Shown here piece after piece: positions 44,184-53,460 of a DNA stretch of 64,000 nucleotides; the first letter of the stretch is position 1, and each line of letters opens with the position of its first letter. The notes beneath the pieces were generated by a model. That model was not told the origin of the DNA. It saw nothing but the letters and a program-made list of their open reading frames with translations, and ran no database searches. The stretch spans positions 2,324,506 to 2,388,505 of the forward strand of contig RPFO01000002.1 in the NCBI GenBank assembly GCA_009746045.1. Direction: 5' to 3'. The stretch is from Mesostigma viride. Taxonomy: Eukaryota; Streptophyta; Mesostigmatophyceae; Mesostigmatales; Mesostigmataceae. The position numbers were made by a program, and so were the translations under genes.

Positions 44184-44801
44184 AGTTAACGTAAAGGATT
44201 TACGTTAGATGGATAGAGATTGTTACGCTCTTTCCAACGGCACCTTGAACGCCTCATTTGGTTAAGGAACGTAAAAGTTATGACGTTTCCTAGGCTGTGC
44301 CGACAGTACCCGGCGCGCCACTGTGGGCGCGTACGGACACAGGATGTACAAGTGTCACTTTGATAGTCAGCAGGACGTTGACAGGACTTGTACAGGACTT
44401 GATGGTCAATTGATAGGTAGGCGCGCTGTAGCGCGCCAGGACCTATGAGACAATTGATGCTGAGTAGTGTACGGATAGGTCCACAGGACTAGCCGTATGG
44501 ACAATTGATAGATCTCCGCGCCAAAGGCGTGCCAGAGCTCTGTGTAATCAATTGATTGACAGTTCAGCTGTGACAGTGCAGCTGAATACTTGGACGCGTC
44601 CCTAATAACCTATATGTGTGACTTGGTCGCACCGGGACGCCAGTTCTTGCGTGCACGTTCTCTTGGCACTGCGACCCTGTCGTCTGTGCTGCGTGCAGTC
44701 TTGGAAGTGACGTGACTTACGTCTGTGTTCCCTGTTATTAATAAAGGCAACTTCCTGCAAGAACCATGGCGGAATTCGTGGCATTCACTCTCTTACAACT
44801 C
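44184..44801 (+). repeat. Family A LTR shared by copies A1 and A2
   Basis: ~618 bp, nearly identical to 37850-38465. It serves as the 3' LTR of A1 and the 5' LTR of A2, giving an LTR-internal-LTR-internal array. Such arrays arise by LTR-LTR recombination or unequal exchange. Confidence 0.88.
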
Positions 44802-44824
44802 GTATTACACGCTTCGTTCCAAAT

Positions 44825-45091
44825 ATGCCAAATTCTGAAGAATTCCGGATTCCCGGCGATGAGGAATTAGCCGCTCCGCCGGCTGATCCTTTGCCAAGAC
44901 CGGCTGCGCCGTCGTGGCAGCAATTGCTTGACGAGGTCACGATATCGCTGGACGAACTTCATCGTCAGCAGCGCGCAGCTCATTCATTGCTCGGGGATAA
45001 CCCCGAGGACCCCGATTTGCCAGCACTGGTGCCGGCTATACGCGCACTGTTGGACCAGATTCGCAACATTTTATCGACATTTACGGTCCAG
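44825..45091 (+). pseudogene. Retrotransposon A ORF0, N-terminal half (copy A2)
   Basis: Same ATG and first ~89 codons as the A1 ORF0 (MPNSEEFRIPGDE...). It is cut at TTTACGGTCCAG by the insertion of element B and continues at 53014. The frame is otherwise open across the insertion site. Confidence 0.85.
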
Positions 45092-45791
45092 GAGTTAACG
45101 CCAAGCGCATTGGCGTGATCCTGATTCGGCATATCTCTGCGATTCCAGCGGCACCGGAACGAGTTCATTCCGACAAGTATCAAGAAAGTTATGGCGTTCC
45201 GACTTCCCGGTCGCGCGCGAGCGCGAGCCGGCTGTTCTTCTAAGTCGGACGTGAATATTTGCCGACGACATATGGGGTCGACAGTAATTCCTGGGCTGAC
45301 AGGAATTAGGTGCTGTACCTACGACGGTATTGGATTAATACGTCGTACGCAGGAAATAGGAACCTTAACCTGTGGTCTGTTGGTACCGCAGGCTTAGTCC
45401 TGGACTTCTAGGTGCAGATGCTATAATCACTGTGGTGACTGTACTCTGTGGTCACTGTGCCTGTATGGCAGACCTACTGTATAGGAACTGGGCGCTGTAC
45501 AGGTAGTGAATACTGTACCGGGAGTGTTATTACTGAGCAGGCCTCCTAGGCTGCTCAGGACTAGCAAGCACAGTGCGCAAGTATATAAACAATAGGCCAG
45601 TGCCAAATGGGCATCTCTTGCGAGCCCGCCTCACGTGTTGTGCCTTGACTTGGCAAGCTCGTGTACAAGCCTCAAGTGTGTGAGCGCTGTAAACATTATC
45701 CGATTTAAACAAAGCTCCGTTTCCAACCATATCACACATTGCTGCATTGCAACCATATCCTTCACATTGCATGTGCTAAGAAGCTTAACTC
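45092..45791 (+). repeat. Family B 5' LTR
   Basis: 700 bp, repeated at 52312-53013. It begins GAGTTAACG and ends GCTTAACTC, so the two ends are inverted copies (GAGTTAA/TTAACTC). It contains TATATAAAC at 45582-45590, followed by GGCCAGTGCCAAATGGGC, a probable promoter and start region. Confidence 0.92.
45582..45590 (+). promoter_or_regulatory. TATA box in family B LTR
   Basis: TATATAAAC is conserved in the 3' LTR (52800-52807) and in the truncated third LTR (62429-62437). It is positioned for transcription starting ~30 bp downstream inside the LTR. Confidence 0.6.
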
Positions 45792-46688
45792 AAATTACAA
45801 CCAGTCTCAGCGGAACGGCCAGGAGGGTCGTTGCCGGTTGCGGTGTGCAGCGTTTACGACGAGAGGAGCTCGTCTGGTGATCGTCCGCCTGTAAATCGCA
45901 GCTTCGTGCAATTCGTCGACGACCAGGTCGAAGATTGGGAGCGAATTCTGCGACACGTACAAACCATTGTCATTCCGGAGCACCGGAGCATCGACGACCT
46001 TGAGCAGGAGCTTCACGGGTTGGTCGGCATCCAGACGGTGATTACTGCAGTAGCAGAGCGAGTGCGGACGGAGTTGGCAGCAAGGCGAGGCGAGGTTGCG
46101 GAAGCAGCTGGCGCAGAGCGACACGAGTTTGTGCCGACAGTAGCGGGCGCGGGAGTACCACGTGCTTTCGCAGGCGGCATCGGCGACGAGGGTGTTGCAG
46201 CGGGACCAGTTAGGCGTGAACGACGCGGAGCGGAGCATCACAGGCGGCTTGCAGAGGTCGGAGCGACAGCGGAAGCCATCGCCGGAGGACAACGCGCGAC
46301 CAGAGTCGGCAGGTTTCCAGAGCGAGTAAGAGTTCCTTTTCAGGAGCTAACCCCGCCCCTTCGCATTCGTGTGACGCGTTGGGAGGAGTTTGCACCTCTT
46401 GGGTACGATAGTGACCTTGAGGTAGGCGCAGGGGGTGTCGCTGGTCTAGGCGACGAGACACTTGGCGACCACGAGGTGCCAACGTACAATCCGCGAGGGA
46501 CCAACGACGGGTTGTCACCTGTCTACTTTACCAACGGTGACGATTCAGTCATAGCGGGCCGACAGCGGGTCGACGACGGCGCAGCAGGTAGCAGGGTACC
46601 AGAGCTGATTGTGGTAAGCGACAGCGACGACGACAGCGACAAGGAGAACCAGGACGCGCCTGGGGCCAGCCGTGGTGGTCTTGCCTGA
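45789..46688 (+). CDS. Retrotransposon B ORF0, unknown function
   Basis: Frame open from just after the stop at 45786 to TGA at 46686-46688, about 299 codons. It contains no ATG, so it either starts at a non-AUG codon (TTG at 45831 is one option) or receives its first exon by splicing. Features: a predicted helical segment (DDQVEDWERILRHVQTIV, HRSIDDLEQELHGL), an alanine/arginine-rich middle and an acidic end VVSDSDDDSDKENQ. Same place as ORF0 of family A but no clear similarity. The truncated copy at 62.3-64 kb keeps most of it with frameshifts. Function unknown. Confidence 0.55.
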   Translation, partial: LKLQPVSAERPGGSLPVAVCSVYDERSSSGDRPPVNRSFVQFVDDQVEDWERILRHVQTIVIPEHRSIDDLEQELHGLVGIQTVITAVAERVRTELAARRGEVAEAAGAERHEFVPTVAGAGVPRAFAGGIGDEGVAAGPVRRERRGAEHHRRLAEVGATAEAIAGGQRATRVGRFPERVRVPFQELTPPLRIRVTRWEEFAPLGYDSDLEVGAGGVAGLGDETLGDHEVPTYNPRGTNDGLSPVYFTNGDDSVIAGRQRVDDGAAGSRVPELIVVSDSDDDSDKENQDAPGASRGGLA

Positions 46689-46790
46689 GTGGTAACACTT
46701 GGCACTTTCCTTTCTTGTTCAGTAGCTTATATTGCTTTAATTGCTGCTTAGCCACTTGGCTGGCTGTAGCAGATCTGAACAGAGGCCATC

Positions 46791-47974
46791 ATGGAGGATG
46801 GAGCTATCAACCAACCAGCGGGCTTTATGGACTTCGGGCGGCGCGGCGCTGGGCTGGATGGACGAGATGGACGCGATGGACGCGGTGGACGCGATGGACG
46901 CGGGGGCCAGGCGCTGGGAGACCAGGCTGAGGTGCCAGATAATCAGAGCCAAGGATCGCAGGGCGGGCAGCACGCGCCAGCCGCAGATCAAGCGGCGCCC
47001 AAGCGACCAACTGTTGCTGAGGGGTACGCGGTGCTAGGCCAGTTTCAGTCCATCAAGGACAATTGGCAGCCCCGGGATGCTGAGAGGATGTTAGAGGACA
47101 TGAACTTGTACACGGAGATATACAACGGTGACAAGCTTCGCATCCTGGCGTCTAGTGCCTACATACGGCAGTCGGCGAGGCGGCTGTTCAAGTTTGTTCG
47201 GGAGCGACACGCGGCGGGGGACACCTGGACGGCGTTTATGACGCGACTCAGGTCGTTCCTGAGTGACAAGAGGACCATAGATGGGTCCCACCTGAAGCAA
47301 GAATACCTGGACTACAAGCCCATCAAGGGGCAACTAGTGGTCCACGCCTTTGAAGACTTCGTCAAGCTGAGGGAGGACGCCATGGCCAAGGGCTTCTTCG
47401 TCGCAGATCGGATGGCCATGGGCGACTTTCTCAAGTCGCTGCAACTGGATCCGGTCACCATGGATAATGTGACCATCCACATGCGACAGGTCCATGGCTG
47501 GGCAGCCATGACGGATCAGTTGTATGAGTGTTTCAGCGGCAAGTACGTGGGGGTAAGCGCCCTCGTCAGAATGATGAGGAGGCCACTGAACCCACGGTTA
47601 AGTCCATGAGGGGATCGGGCCACGGGGGCCCAGCGTCCTCGAGAGGGCCTGAGACCTCTTCAAGGGGTCGAGGAAGGTCCAGGAGGGGGCGTGACAGAAG
47701 GGCTGGACGGGGGACCCCGCCGAAGTCGGGACATCCACAGTCCCAGTTTGACTTCAAGAGGGTGGGTGGTCCTCCCAAGGCTGGGCCCAGCAGTGGGACC
47801 TCACGGGACATCAGTCAGGTGGAATGTTATTTCTGCCAGGGGAAGGGTCACTTCAGGAATGAGTGTCCCTCGTACCTGAGGCAGGAAGGTCAGAGCAAGC
47901 CAGCTCAGGGTGGCAGCAAGGACAAGGCTGGTCCATCCCAGGACAAGGGCAAGGGCAAGGCTGCTGATCATTGA
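46791..47974 (+). CDS. Retrotransposon B gag, CCHC zinc knuckle, one frame change
   Basis: ATG at 46791. The N-terminus is a short repeat of GRDGRDGRGG type, followed by helical capsid-like sequence (RRLFKFVRERH, WTAFMTRLRSFLSD, FVKLREDAMAKG). At the G-run near 47551 the protein continues in another frame (GGKRPRQNDEEATEPTVK). It then has an RG-rich stretch and the knuckle CYFCQGKGHFRNEC. It ends with TGA at 47972-47974, in the same frame as pol. The frame change looks like a one-base indel in GGGGG; programmed shifting cannot be excluded. Confidence 0.85.
47972..47974 (+). promoter_or_regulatory. In-frame UGA between gag and pol (family B)
   Basis: The single stop separating the gag knuckle frame from pol. 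The frame runs open on both sides (GAT CAT TGA TAT GAG). Family A copy A2 has the same arrangement at 54742-54744. The inferred role is stop-codon readthrough to make Gag-Pol. Confidence 0.6.
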
Positions 47975-50900
47975 TATGAGCCTGCACACATCCCTGAACC
48001 CTGGAGGGTGCCCCCAGGGGTGTGTAATGAAGCTGCTAGTGACAGCAGTGAGGGGCAGCCCCATGCTCTAGTGAAAGAGCCTATTGGACACGATGGGGCA
48101 AGCTTGGTTACCACAGAGAGTATGCCAGCTGTAGCTGCAGTGGTTACTCGCCAACGTGCCCGCCATGGCGGTGCTGAGCCTGAGGTAGGACCTGGTGATG
48201 TGGACCCAGGTGGATCTCAGAAGCATTCTGACCGTGCAGGACTGGCACAGGATGGTCAGGATGAGGATAGGGCTGGAGACAGTCTGACAGGCACGACCCT
48301 GGTGCCTCCTGTACATAAGGGATCTGTACATACCTTGAGTGCTAATAATGACAATAAAAGGTTTTCTCTCTTGTATGACATTGCCTCAAGGTTGCATACC
48401 ATGTTTGGCCATGCAGCTCAGTCTTTGCAAGTTGCTAGACGGCTGGGAGGAAGTGAGTTGTACTCCATCTGCCAACAGGTTGCTCAAGCTTGCAAGTGCA
48501 GGCTAGTTGCTAGAAAGCCCAAGCAGTCTCATGCCAGGACTCCTATTTTGCAGCCAGGCCATGTGCAGGTAGATATTCAGAGAATCAGGGGTTTGAAGCT
48601 GCTGGTGGCAGTGGACAGATATACCAAGTACAAGACCCTAGAGATCCTGCCTGACATGGAGAAGCCTACATTGATTGCTGCTCTGAAGTTGACAAGGAGC
48701 AGGTACCCTGGGTTGGAGTTGTTGCAGTGTGACATTCAGTTTGAGTGCTGTGAGAACCTGCCAGAGTTTCCAGAGTTGCTGATTACACCCAGGGAGAGCC
48801 ACGGCCAGCAAGGGGTGGTGGAGAGAGCCATCCAAGAGATCAAGACTGTGCTGCTGGTGGAGAGGATTCCAAGGACGTCATCTGCCATTGTGACATCTGC
48901 ATGGCTACGTTCTGTGGAGGACAGGCTGAACCTGAGGACTCCCATGTTCTTTGGTGACATTGCCATCAATCCTCTTATGCTGCATACCAGGATGCTGCCA
49001 GCTGATGCTGAGCAGGCATGGAAGGAGAAGCTAGAGGCCAAGTTCCTCAAGCTGAGGCAGAAAGACAAGGGCTGGAGTGTCCTAGAACCTAACGTTGGAC
49101 AACAGGTTGTTGTGTGGAAGGAACCAAGCTTTCCAGGGAAACGTGGCAGCTGGCATGATGGGGTGGTGACCCGAGTAGAAGCCGCTGGCCATAAGTGCTG
49201 GGTGGCCATTGATGGCTCCCAAGCAGTGCACCGTCTGTCCTGGTCAAAGATCCGTCCCCGGGGAGGTAATCAAGGAGACCTCTTCCAGGTGCCCGCTGGT
49301 GTACAAGGCGGGGGTGACGTGGAGCTTCCTGATCAGGGTGCTACAGCTGTATCGAGCCCTCAGGGTGACCCTGGCCCGGCCCCTGGGGTACCTTCACATA
49401 CGGTGGTTGGGCAAGCAGGCGGACAGGCTGCACCTCCGGAACGGCCCGACACCAGGCCTAGGGGTGTGCGTCTATCAGATATTGTACAGGCTTTGCAAAG
49501 AGCCAAGAAGGAGCCTAAGGTGTCCAAGCTTGTCCAGTTGGATGAACCTGAGGTAGCTGCCATGGAGATAGATACCAATGCACAGGTTTCTGTCATGGGA
49601 CCTCAGCATACAGGAGAACTGCTGGTCGGAGAACCAAGTTGCCCCTGGGTGTCTGATTTCAGTGGTAGGACGCATCTAAGGGTGTTGGGAGAGGTTACTG
49701 CCCCTGTCATGGGTGTGGATGTGACCTTCCTTGTCCTAGAGGACTATGATGGCCCTGTGATTTTGGGTCAGAATTTTCTGGGCAATCCTGGGATTTCTAT
49801 CAGAGCTACAGCTCTGAGAAGAGATGGCTGGGGGATGATTCCCCTAGAAAATTTCAGGACAACATTTCCAGTCAGGTGCAGGGCCAAGCCGGTCAAGGGT
49901 GTAAAATGGGATGAAGGGGAGGTGCCCCCAGCGGCCAGTTTGGTGATTCCAGCTGTGTTGCACCCCAGCAGTATTGGCATAACTCACAGGAGCCTTGCTG
50001 CACACTCTCCTTTGACATATGACCAGCTGGTCCAAGAGATGAGCTCGCCTACTTTGTTTGAGGCTTGGAAGCTCGCCTTCTCCAAGGCATTGGAGGAGTG
50101 GTTGCAGTTTGAGTGTGCTGCACCAACAGACAGACGTCCCCCAGCATCAAGGAAGCTTGCTTTGAGATTTGTGCTGAAGAGGAAGGTTGTGGATGAGGTA
50201 TCAGTGCCCCATGTCAGGCCTGTCCTGAATGAGTATCACGGCACGGGGAGTCTGCCAGGAGAGGAGCTATACACGCCAGGGATGCTACACGACACATGGA
50301 GAATTTTGCTATGTCTCTACGTGGGGTTGCTGAACAGGGGAGCAGCTATGTCATCAGTGCTGCTGGACTTCAAGAGGGCATTTTTAAAATCTGATCCAGA
50401 AGTGGCCAGGAGGGTGTGGAAGCAGGATGAGCCTTACTGTGTTGAGGTGCCTGCCATCTGGAAGCTGGAGCTGCATCAACAATTCCTGGTTATTCTGAAG
50501 GGCCTGGAAGGACTCAGGTCGAGCCCAATCATCTGGAGACTCACGCTGCAGGAAGCTCTGATCAGTGAGTGTGGCTTGAGAGTGTCTTCAGTTGATCCCT
50601 GTTTGCTGCTGGCCCAATGGGAGGGTCTGCCAGTGTATGCTAGTTTGCATGGAGATGATCTGCATTTGCTAGCCCCCACGACCTGGCTGAAGAAGTTTAT
50701 TCCTGTCATCAGTGGCAAGTTTTCACTGGGCAAGGAGCTGTGGCAGGAGCCCAACAAGCCTGTAGTGTTCTGTGGAATGCAGGCTACCCTGTTCAGGAGG
50801 GACGGGGAGTGGAGTATCAGGCTTCAGGCTGGAGGAGATTATAAACAGACCATTGTGAAGGCCTTGCCAGAGAAGATCACCCAGGCTGCAGGACCTGAGT

Positions 50901-51565
50901 TGAGAGGCATGTGGGCCTGGTTTGCCAGCATCTGTGGTCCGTCTTTGATGGTCCATAGCAGAATGCCTGATGAGGTGCTTGAGGATGAGAAGCCTCGAGT
51001 CATAGCCCGGTTGGTGGAGAGTACCCCTGATCTGATTTTGTCTGGGATTGACTTTGCCCAGCCTATCACCTTGGAGATCTTTGTTGACAGTTCCATGGAT
51101 GCTCGCCAGGTTACCAAGGTCAGGGGGAGATCTGCTGCTCTGTTTGCTTTTTATCAGAGCAGGGCAAGTTTGTTCAGCTGGTACAGCAGACTGCAGAAGA
51201 GGGTCTGTATCAGTTCAGATGTGGCAGAATGCAGGGCCATATGCGAGGGGATCCAGTCCAGCCTGTACATAAAGGAGTTAATGCTGGAGCTGGCTTCAGT
51301 TACCCCTTGGACCTTGCAGATGGAGACGTTGTTGCTAACAGACAGCATGGGTATGGTCCAGTTTGTTCACAAGCAGCTGGCCAGGAGCCGGGACCTGGAT
51401 TATTTGTTGCTGAAGGAGTTGGCCAGTTTGGTTGACTTGAAGCATATCCCTGGCGAGGAGAACCCTGCTGATGCATTGACAAAGCTGCCACACAAGGCCC
51501 CAGCCCAGTACAATGTACTGAGGAAGCTCATGAATGCTGACTGTCAAGTCGGTCTATCTGTCTAA
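47975..51565 (+). CDS. Retrotransposon B pol: integrase, protease, reverse transcriptase, RNase H
   Basis: In frame with gag after a single TGA; open for ~1196 codons. Residues are numbered from the GTG at 48008; the first ATG is near 48122. Integrase: H130, H135, C162, C164 region, then D189 (VQVDIQ), D242 (QCDIQF), E272 (GVVERAIQE), and an SH3-like end at ~364-412 (GKRGSWHDGVV). Protease: EIDTNAQVS (D522) and ILGQNFL (~586). Reverse transcriptase: LLDFKRAFL (D787), LKGLEGLRSSPIIW, LHGDDLHL (D883, D884). RNase H: VDSSMD (D1027), SSDVAECRA, TDSMGMV, NPADALTK. RT and RNase H are Copia-like; the IN-PR-RT-RH order is not. It appears functional. Confidence 0.92.
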   Translation, partial: YEPAHIPEPWRVPPGVCNEAASDSSEGQPHALVKEPIGHDGASLVTTESMPAVAAVVTRQRARHGGAEPEVGPGDVDPGGSQKHSDRAGLAQDGQDEDRAGDSLTGTTLVPPVHKGSVHTLSANNDNKRFSLLYDIASRLHTMFGHAAQSLQVARRLGGSELYSICQQVAQACKCRLVARKPKQSHARTPILQPGHVQVDIQRIRGLKLLVAVDRYTKYKTLEILPDMEKPTLIAALKLTRSRYPGLELLQCDIQFECCENLPEFPELLITPRESHGQQGVVERAIQEIKTVLLVERIPRTSSAIVTSAWLRSVEDRLNLRTPMFFGDIAINPLMLHTRMLPADAEQAWKEKLEAKFLKLRQKDKGWSVLEPNVGQQVVVWKEPSFPGKRGSWHDGVVTRVEAAGHKCWVAIDGSQAVHRLSWSKIRPRGGNQGDLFQVPAGVQGGGDVELPDQGATAVSSPQGDPGPAPGVPSHTVVGQAGGQAAPPERPDTRPRGVRLSDIVQALQRAKKEPKVSKLVQLDEPEVAAMEIDTNAQVSVMGPQHTGELLVGEPSCPWVSDFSGRTHLRVLGEVTAPVMGVDVTFLVLEDYDGPVILGQNFLGNPGISIRATALRRDGWGMIPLENFRTTFPVRCRAKPVKGVKWDEGEVPPAASLVIPAVLHPSSIGITHRSLAAHSPLTYDQLVQEMSSPTLFEAWKLAFSKALEEWLQFECAAPTDRRPPASRKLALRFVLKRKVVDEVSVPHVRPVLNEYHGTGSLPGEELYTPGMLHDTWRILLCLYVGLLNRGAAMSSVLLDFKRAFLKSDPEVARRVWKQDEPYCVEVPAIWKLELHQQFLVILKGLEGLRSSPIIWRLTLQEALISECGLRVSSVDPCLLLAQWEGLPVYASLHGDDLHLLAPTTWLKKFIPVISGKFSLGKELWQEPNKPVVFCGMQATLFRRDGEWSIRLQAGGDYKQTIVKALPEKITQAAGPELRGMWAWFASICGPSLMVHSRMPDEVLEDEKPRVIARLVESTPDLILSGIDFAQPITLEIFVDSSMDARQVTKVRGRSAALFAFYQSRASLFSWYSRLQKRVCISSDVAECRAICEGIQSSLYIKELMLELASVTPWTLQMETLLLTDSMGMVQFVHKQLARSRDLDYLLLKELASLVDLKHIPGEENPADALTKLPHKAPAQYNVLRKLMNADCQVGLSV

Positions 51566-52311
51566 AAGCTGAGAGCTGGGTGCTTAAGTCTCTGGATATC
51601 AGGCTGGGAGCTTGATTGTACATAATCCTGAGCACACCTTGAGGGGTGAGACATGTCTCTGGTGTGGGAATGTCTGACATTGTCTCTGATGGAGAGATGT
51701 CTATCTGGGGTTTTCATCTCAGTCTGAGGTTTCCCCAGATCTGTGGTTTGTGGGCGGGGTTCGATTCCCTGGTGCCGTCTTAAGGCGGAGTTTCACGGAC
51801 TGGCTGACCCATCCACCATGCTGGTGAGGTGGCGACAGGTCCCCTGATTTTCCACGGTTGGAACGAGTATGGAGCTTGTGTTTTGCATGTGCTTCGCGTA
51901 GATGTTGTGTCTGGTTCGATAAGGGGCAGCAGACCGGCGCCGACTCCCGTCTGGGGGTCAGCAATGTTTTCTGATGAGCTGTTGTGGGTGATCTGTGGGG
52001 TTTCGCCTAAGGTCCTGAAGGTTGTACATACTTCTCAAGTTCTTAACTGAACACCTATGGGCTGCCACAGTTGGCCAACCTCTTGTACATGGGTAACACA
52101 ACGAGCCTCCCGTGAAGGGATAGGGACTCATTGTAATTTGTTTGTGCTCCTGAGCCAGTATGGGTGCTATGTACATATAATAAGGAATCCAAGCTGACTG
52201 TCATGCCCAGCGGGTTGTGACTTGTAGTCTGGGGAGGATATCCAGTACCCATTGTGTGTGTTTGTATGTAGACTTGTGTGAGCTGCTACAGCTCAAGAAA
52301 AGAAAGGATTG
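51566..52311 (+). other. Family B 3' UTR with hairpin, T-arm-like motif and purine tract
   Basis: It contains a perfect 8-bp hairpin ATCTGGGG...CCCCAGAT (51703-51740) and, just after it, GGCGGGGTTCGATTCCC (from 51753), which folds as a tRNA T-arm with a 7-nt loop and matches the Pol III B box. The region ends with a purine-rich tract AAGAAAAGAAAGG next to the LTR, the presumed plus-strand primer. Confidence 0.65.
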
Positions 52312-53013
52312 GAGTTAACGCCAAGCGCATTGGCGTGATCCTGATTCGGCATATCTCTGCGATTCCAGCGGCACCGGAACGAGTTCATTCCGACAAGTAT
52401 CAAGAAAGTTATGGCGTTCCGACTTCCCGGTCGCGCGCGAGCGCGAGCCGGCTGTTCTTCTAAGTCGGACGTGAATATTTGCCGACGACATATGGGGTCG
52501 ACAGTAATTCCTGGGCTGACAGGAATTAGGTGCTGTACCTACGACGGTATTGGATTAATACGTCGTACGCAGGAAATAGGAACCTTAACCTGTGGTCTGT
52601 TGGTACCGCAGGCTTAGTCCTGGACTTCTAGGTGCAGATGCAATAGTCACTGTGGACTGTACTCTGTGGTCACTGTGCCTGTATGGCAGACCTACTGTAT
52701 AGGAACTGGGCGCTGTACAGGTAGTGAATACTGTACCGGGGTGTTATTACTGAGCAGGCCTCCTAGGCTGCTCAGGACTAGCAAGCACAGTGCACAAGTA
52801 TATAAACAATAGGCCAGTGCCAAATGGGCATCTCTTGCGAGCCCGCCTCACGTGTTGTGCCTTGACTTGGCAAGCTCGTGTACAAGCCTCAAGTGTGTGA
52901 GCGCTGTAAACATTATCCGATTTAACAAAGCTCCGTTTCCAACCATATCACACACTGCATTGCTGCAATTGCAACCATATCCTTCACATTCATGTGCTAA
53001 GAAAGCTTAACTC
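52312..53013 (+). repeat. Family B 3' LTR
   Basis: 702 bp, nearly identical to 45092-45791. It ends GCTTAACTC and is followed at once by CAGGTGCG, the continuation of interrupted ORF0 of A2. Confidence 0.92.
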
Positions 53014-53460
53014 CAGGTGCGGGGAGGATTGCGGTCGGTGAACGAGGTCACGACTGCCATTGAGGAGGTGGACAACGCCATCTCTTCACTCACCGGTTAC
53101 CAGAGAAACTTACAAAACTGGGCATCGCTACGCACGGGGGGCGCGCCGGCGGTGTCGACAAACTTATTTCAAGATCTCGCGTTGCTATCGCTGCTCACAC
53201 GCGGCGTACGCAGTCGCGAGCGCCAGGTTCTAATTAACCTGGTGGCATTTCTCGCATCTGTGCGAGAGTGGATTCCCGCGGGGTGGGAATTGTTGACGAT
53301 CTTTACACATCCTCTGCGCCTCGTAGCGCGTCGGCGCATCGCAACTTACGCGGCGGGGAGCACACCGGTTTTAATACATACCGGTGCAGGTCCAGAGCTG
53401 GATATGGAGGATCGTGAGTTCGCATACACGTACTGCGACTTCAGGGGCCTTGACTACTAG
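53014..53460 (+). pseudogene. Retrotransposon A ORF0, C-terminal part (copy A2)
   Basis: Continuation of the frame started at 44825. It matches residues ~90-238 of the A1 ORF0, ending DFRGLDY. Differences from A1 are mainly single substitutions and one short deletion before DMEDREF, so coding is preserved. Confidence 0.82.

Larger units (their letters stand above)
37850..44801 (+). mobile_element. LTR retrotransposon copy A1
   Basis: LTR, ORF0 (38489-39205), gag (39376-40489), pol (40629-44113), LTR (44184-44801). Several single-base frameshifts make it defective. Compared with copy A2, the ~800-bp 3' UTR after GGCATAATA (44184) is missing, and the second LTR begins right there, so this copy also lacks the expected polypurine tract. 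The second LTR is at the same time the first LTR of copy A2. Confidence 0.88.
45092..53013 (+). mobile_element. Full-length LTR retrotransposon, family B, nested in A2
   Basis: 5' LTR 45092-45791, ORF0 ~45789-46688, gag 46791-47974, pol ~47975-51565, 3' UTR 51566-52311 with a purine-rich tract AAGAAAAGAAAGGATTG, and 3' LTR 52312-53013. The two LTRs differ by only a few substitutions and small indels, so the insertion is fairly young. It sits in ORF0 of A2. The duplicated target is CAG if the LTR ends at CTC, or TCCAG if it ends at TTAAC. Pol is open throughout; gag has one frame change. Confidence 0.92.

Noticed and set aside
47528-47609. Programmed frameshift inside gag of family B
   Set aside because: Family A gag runs through this region in one frame, and the site is a plain G-run, so a one-base indel is more likely. 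It was not treated as a separate finding.
47972-47974. Selenocysteine coding at the gag-pol UGA
   Set aside because: No selenoprotein context. Readthrough is the simpler reading, and no SECIS element was looked for beyond a visual check.
51752-51773. Complete tRNA gene in the retrotransposon 3' UTR
   Set aside because: Only a T-arm/B-box is present; no A box, anticodon arm or matching acceptor stem was found in either family.
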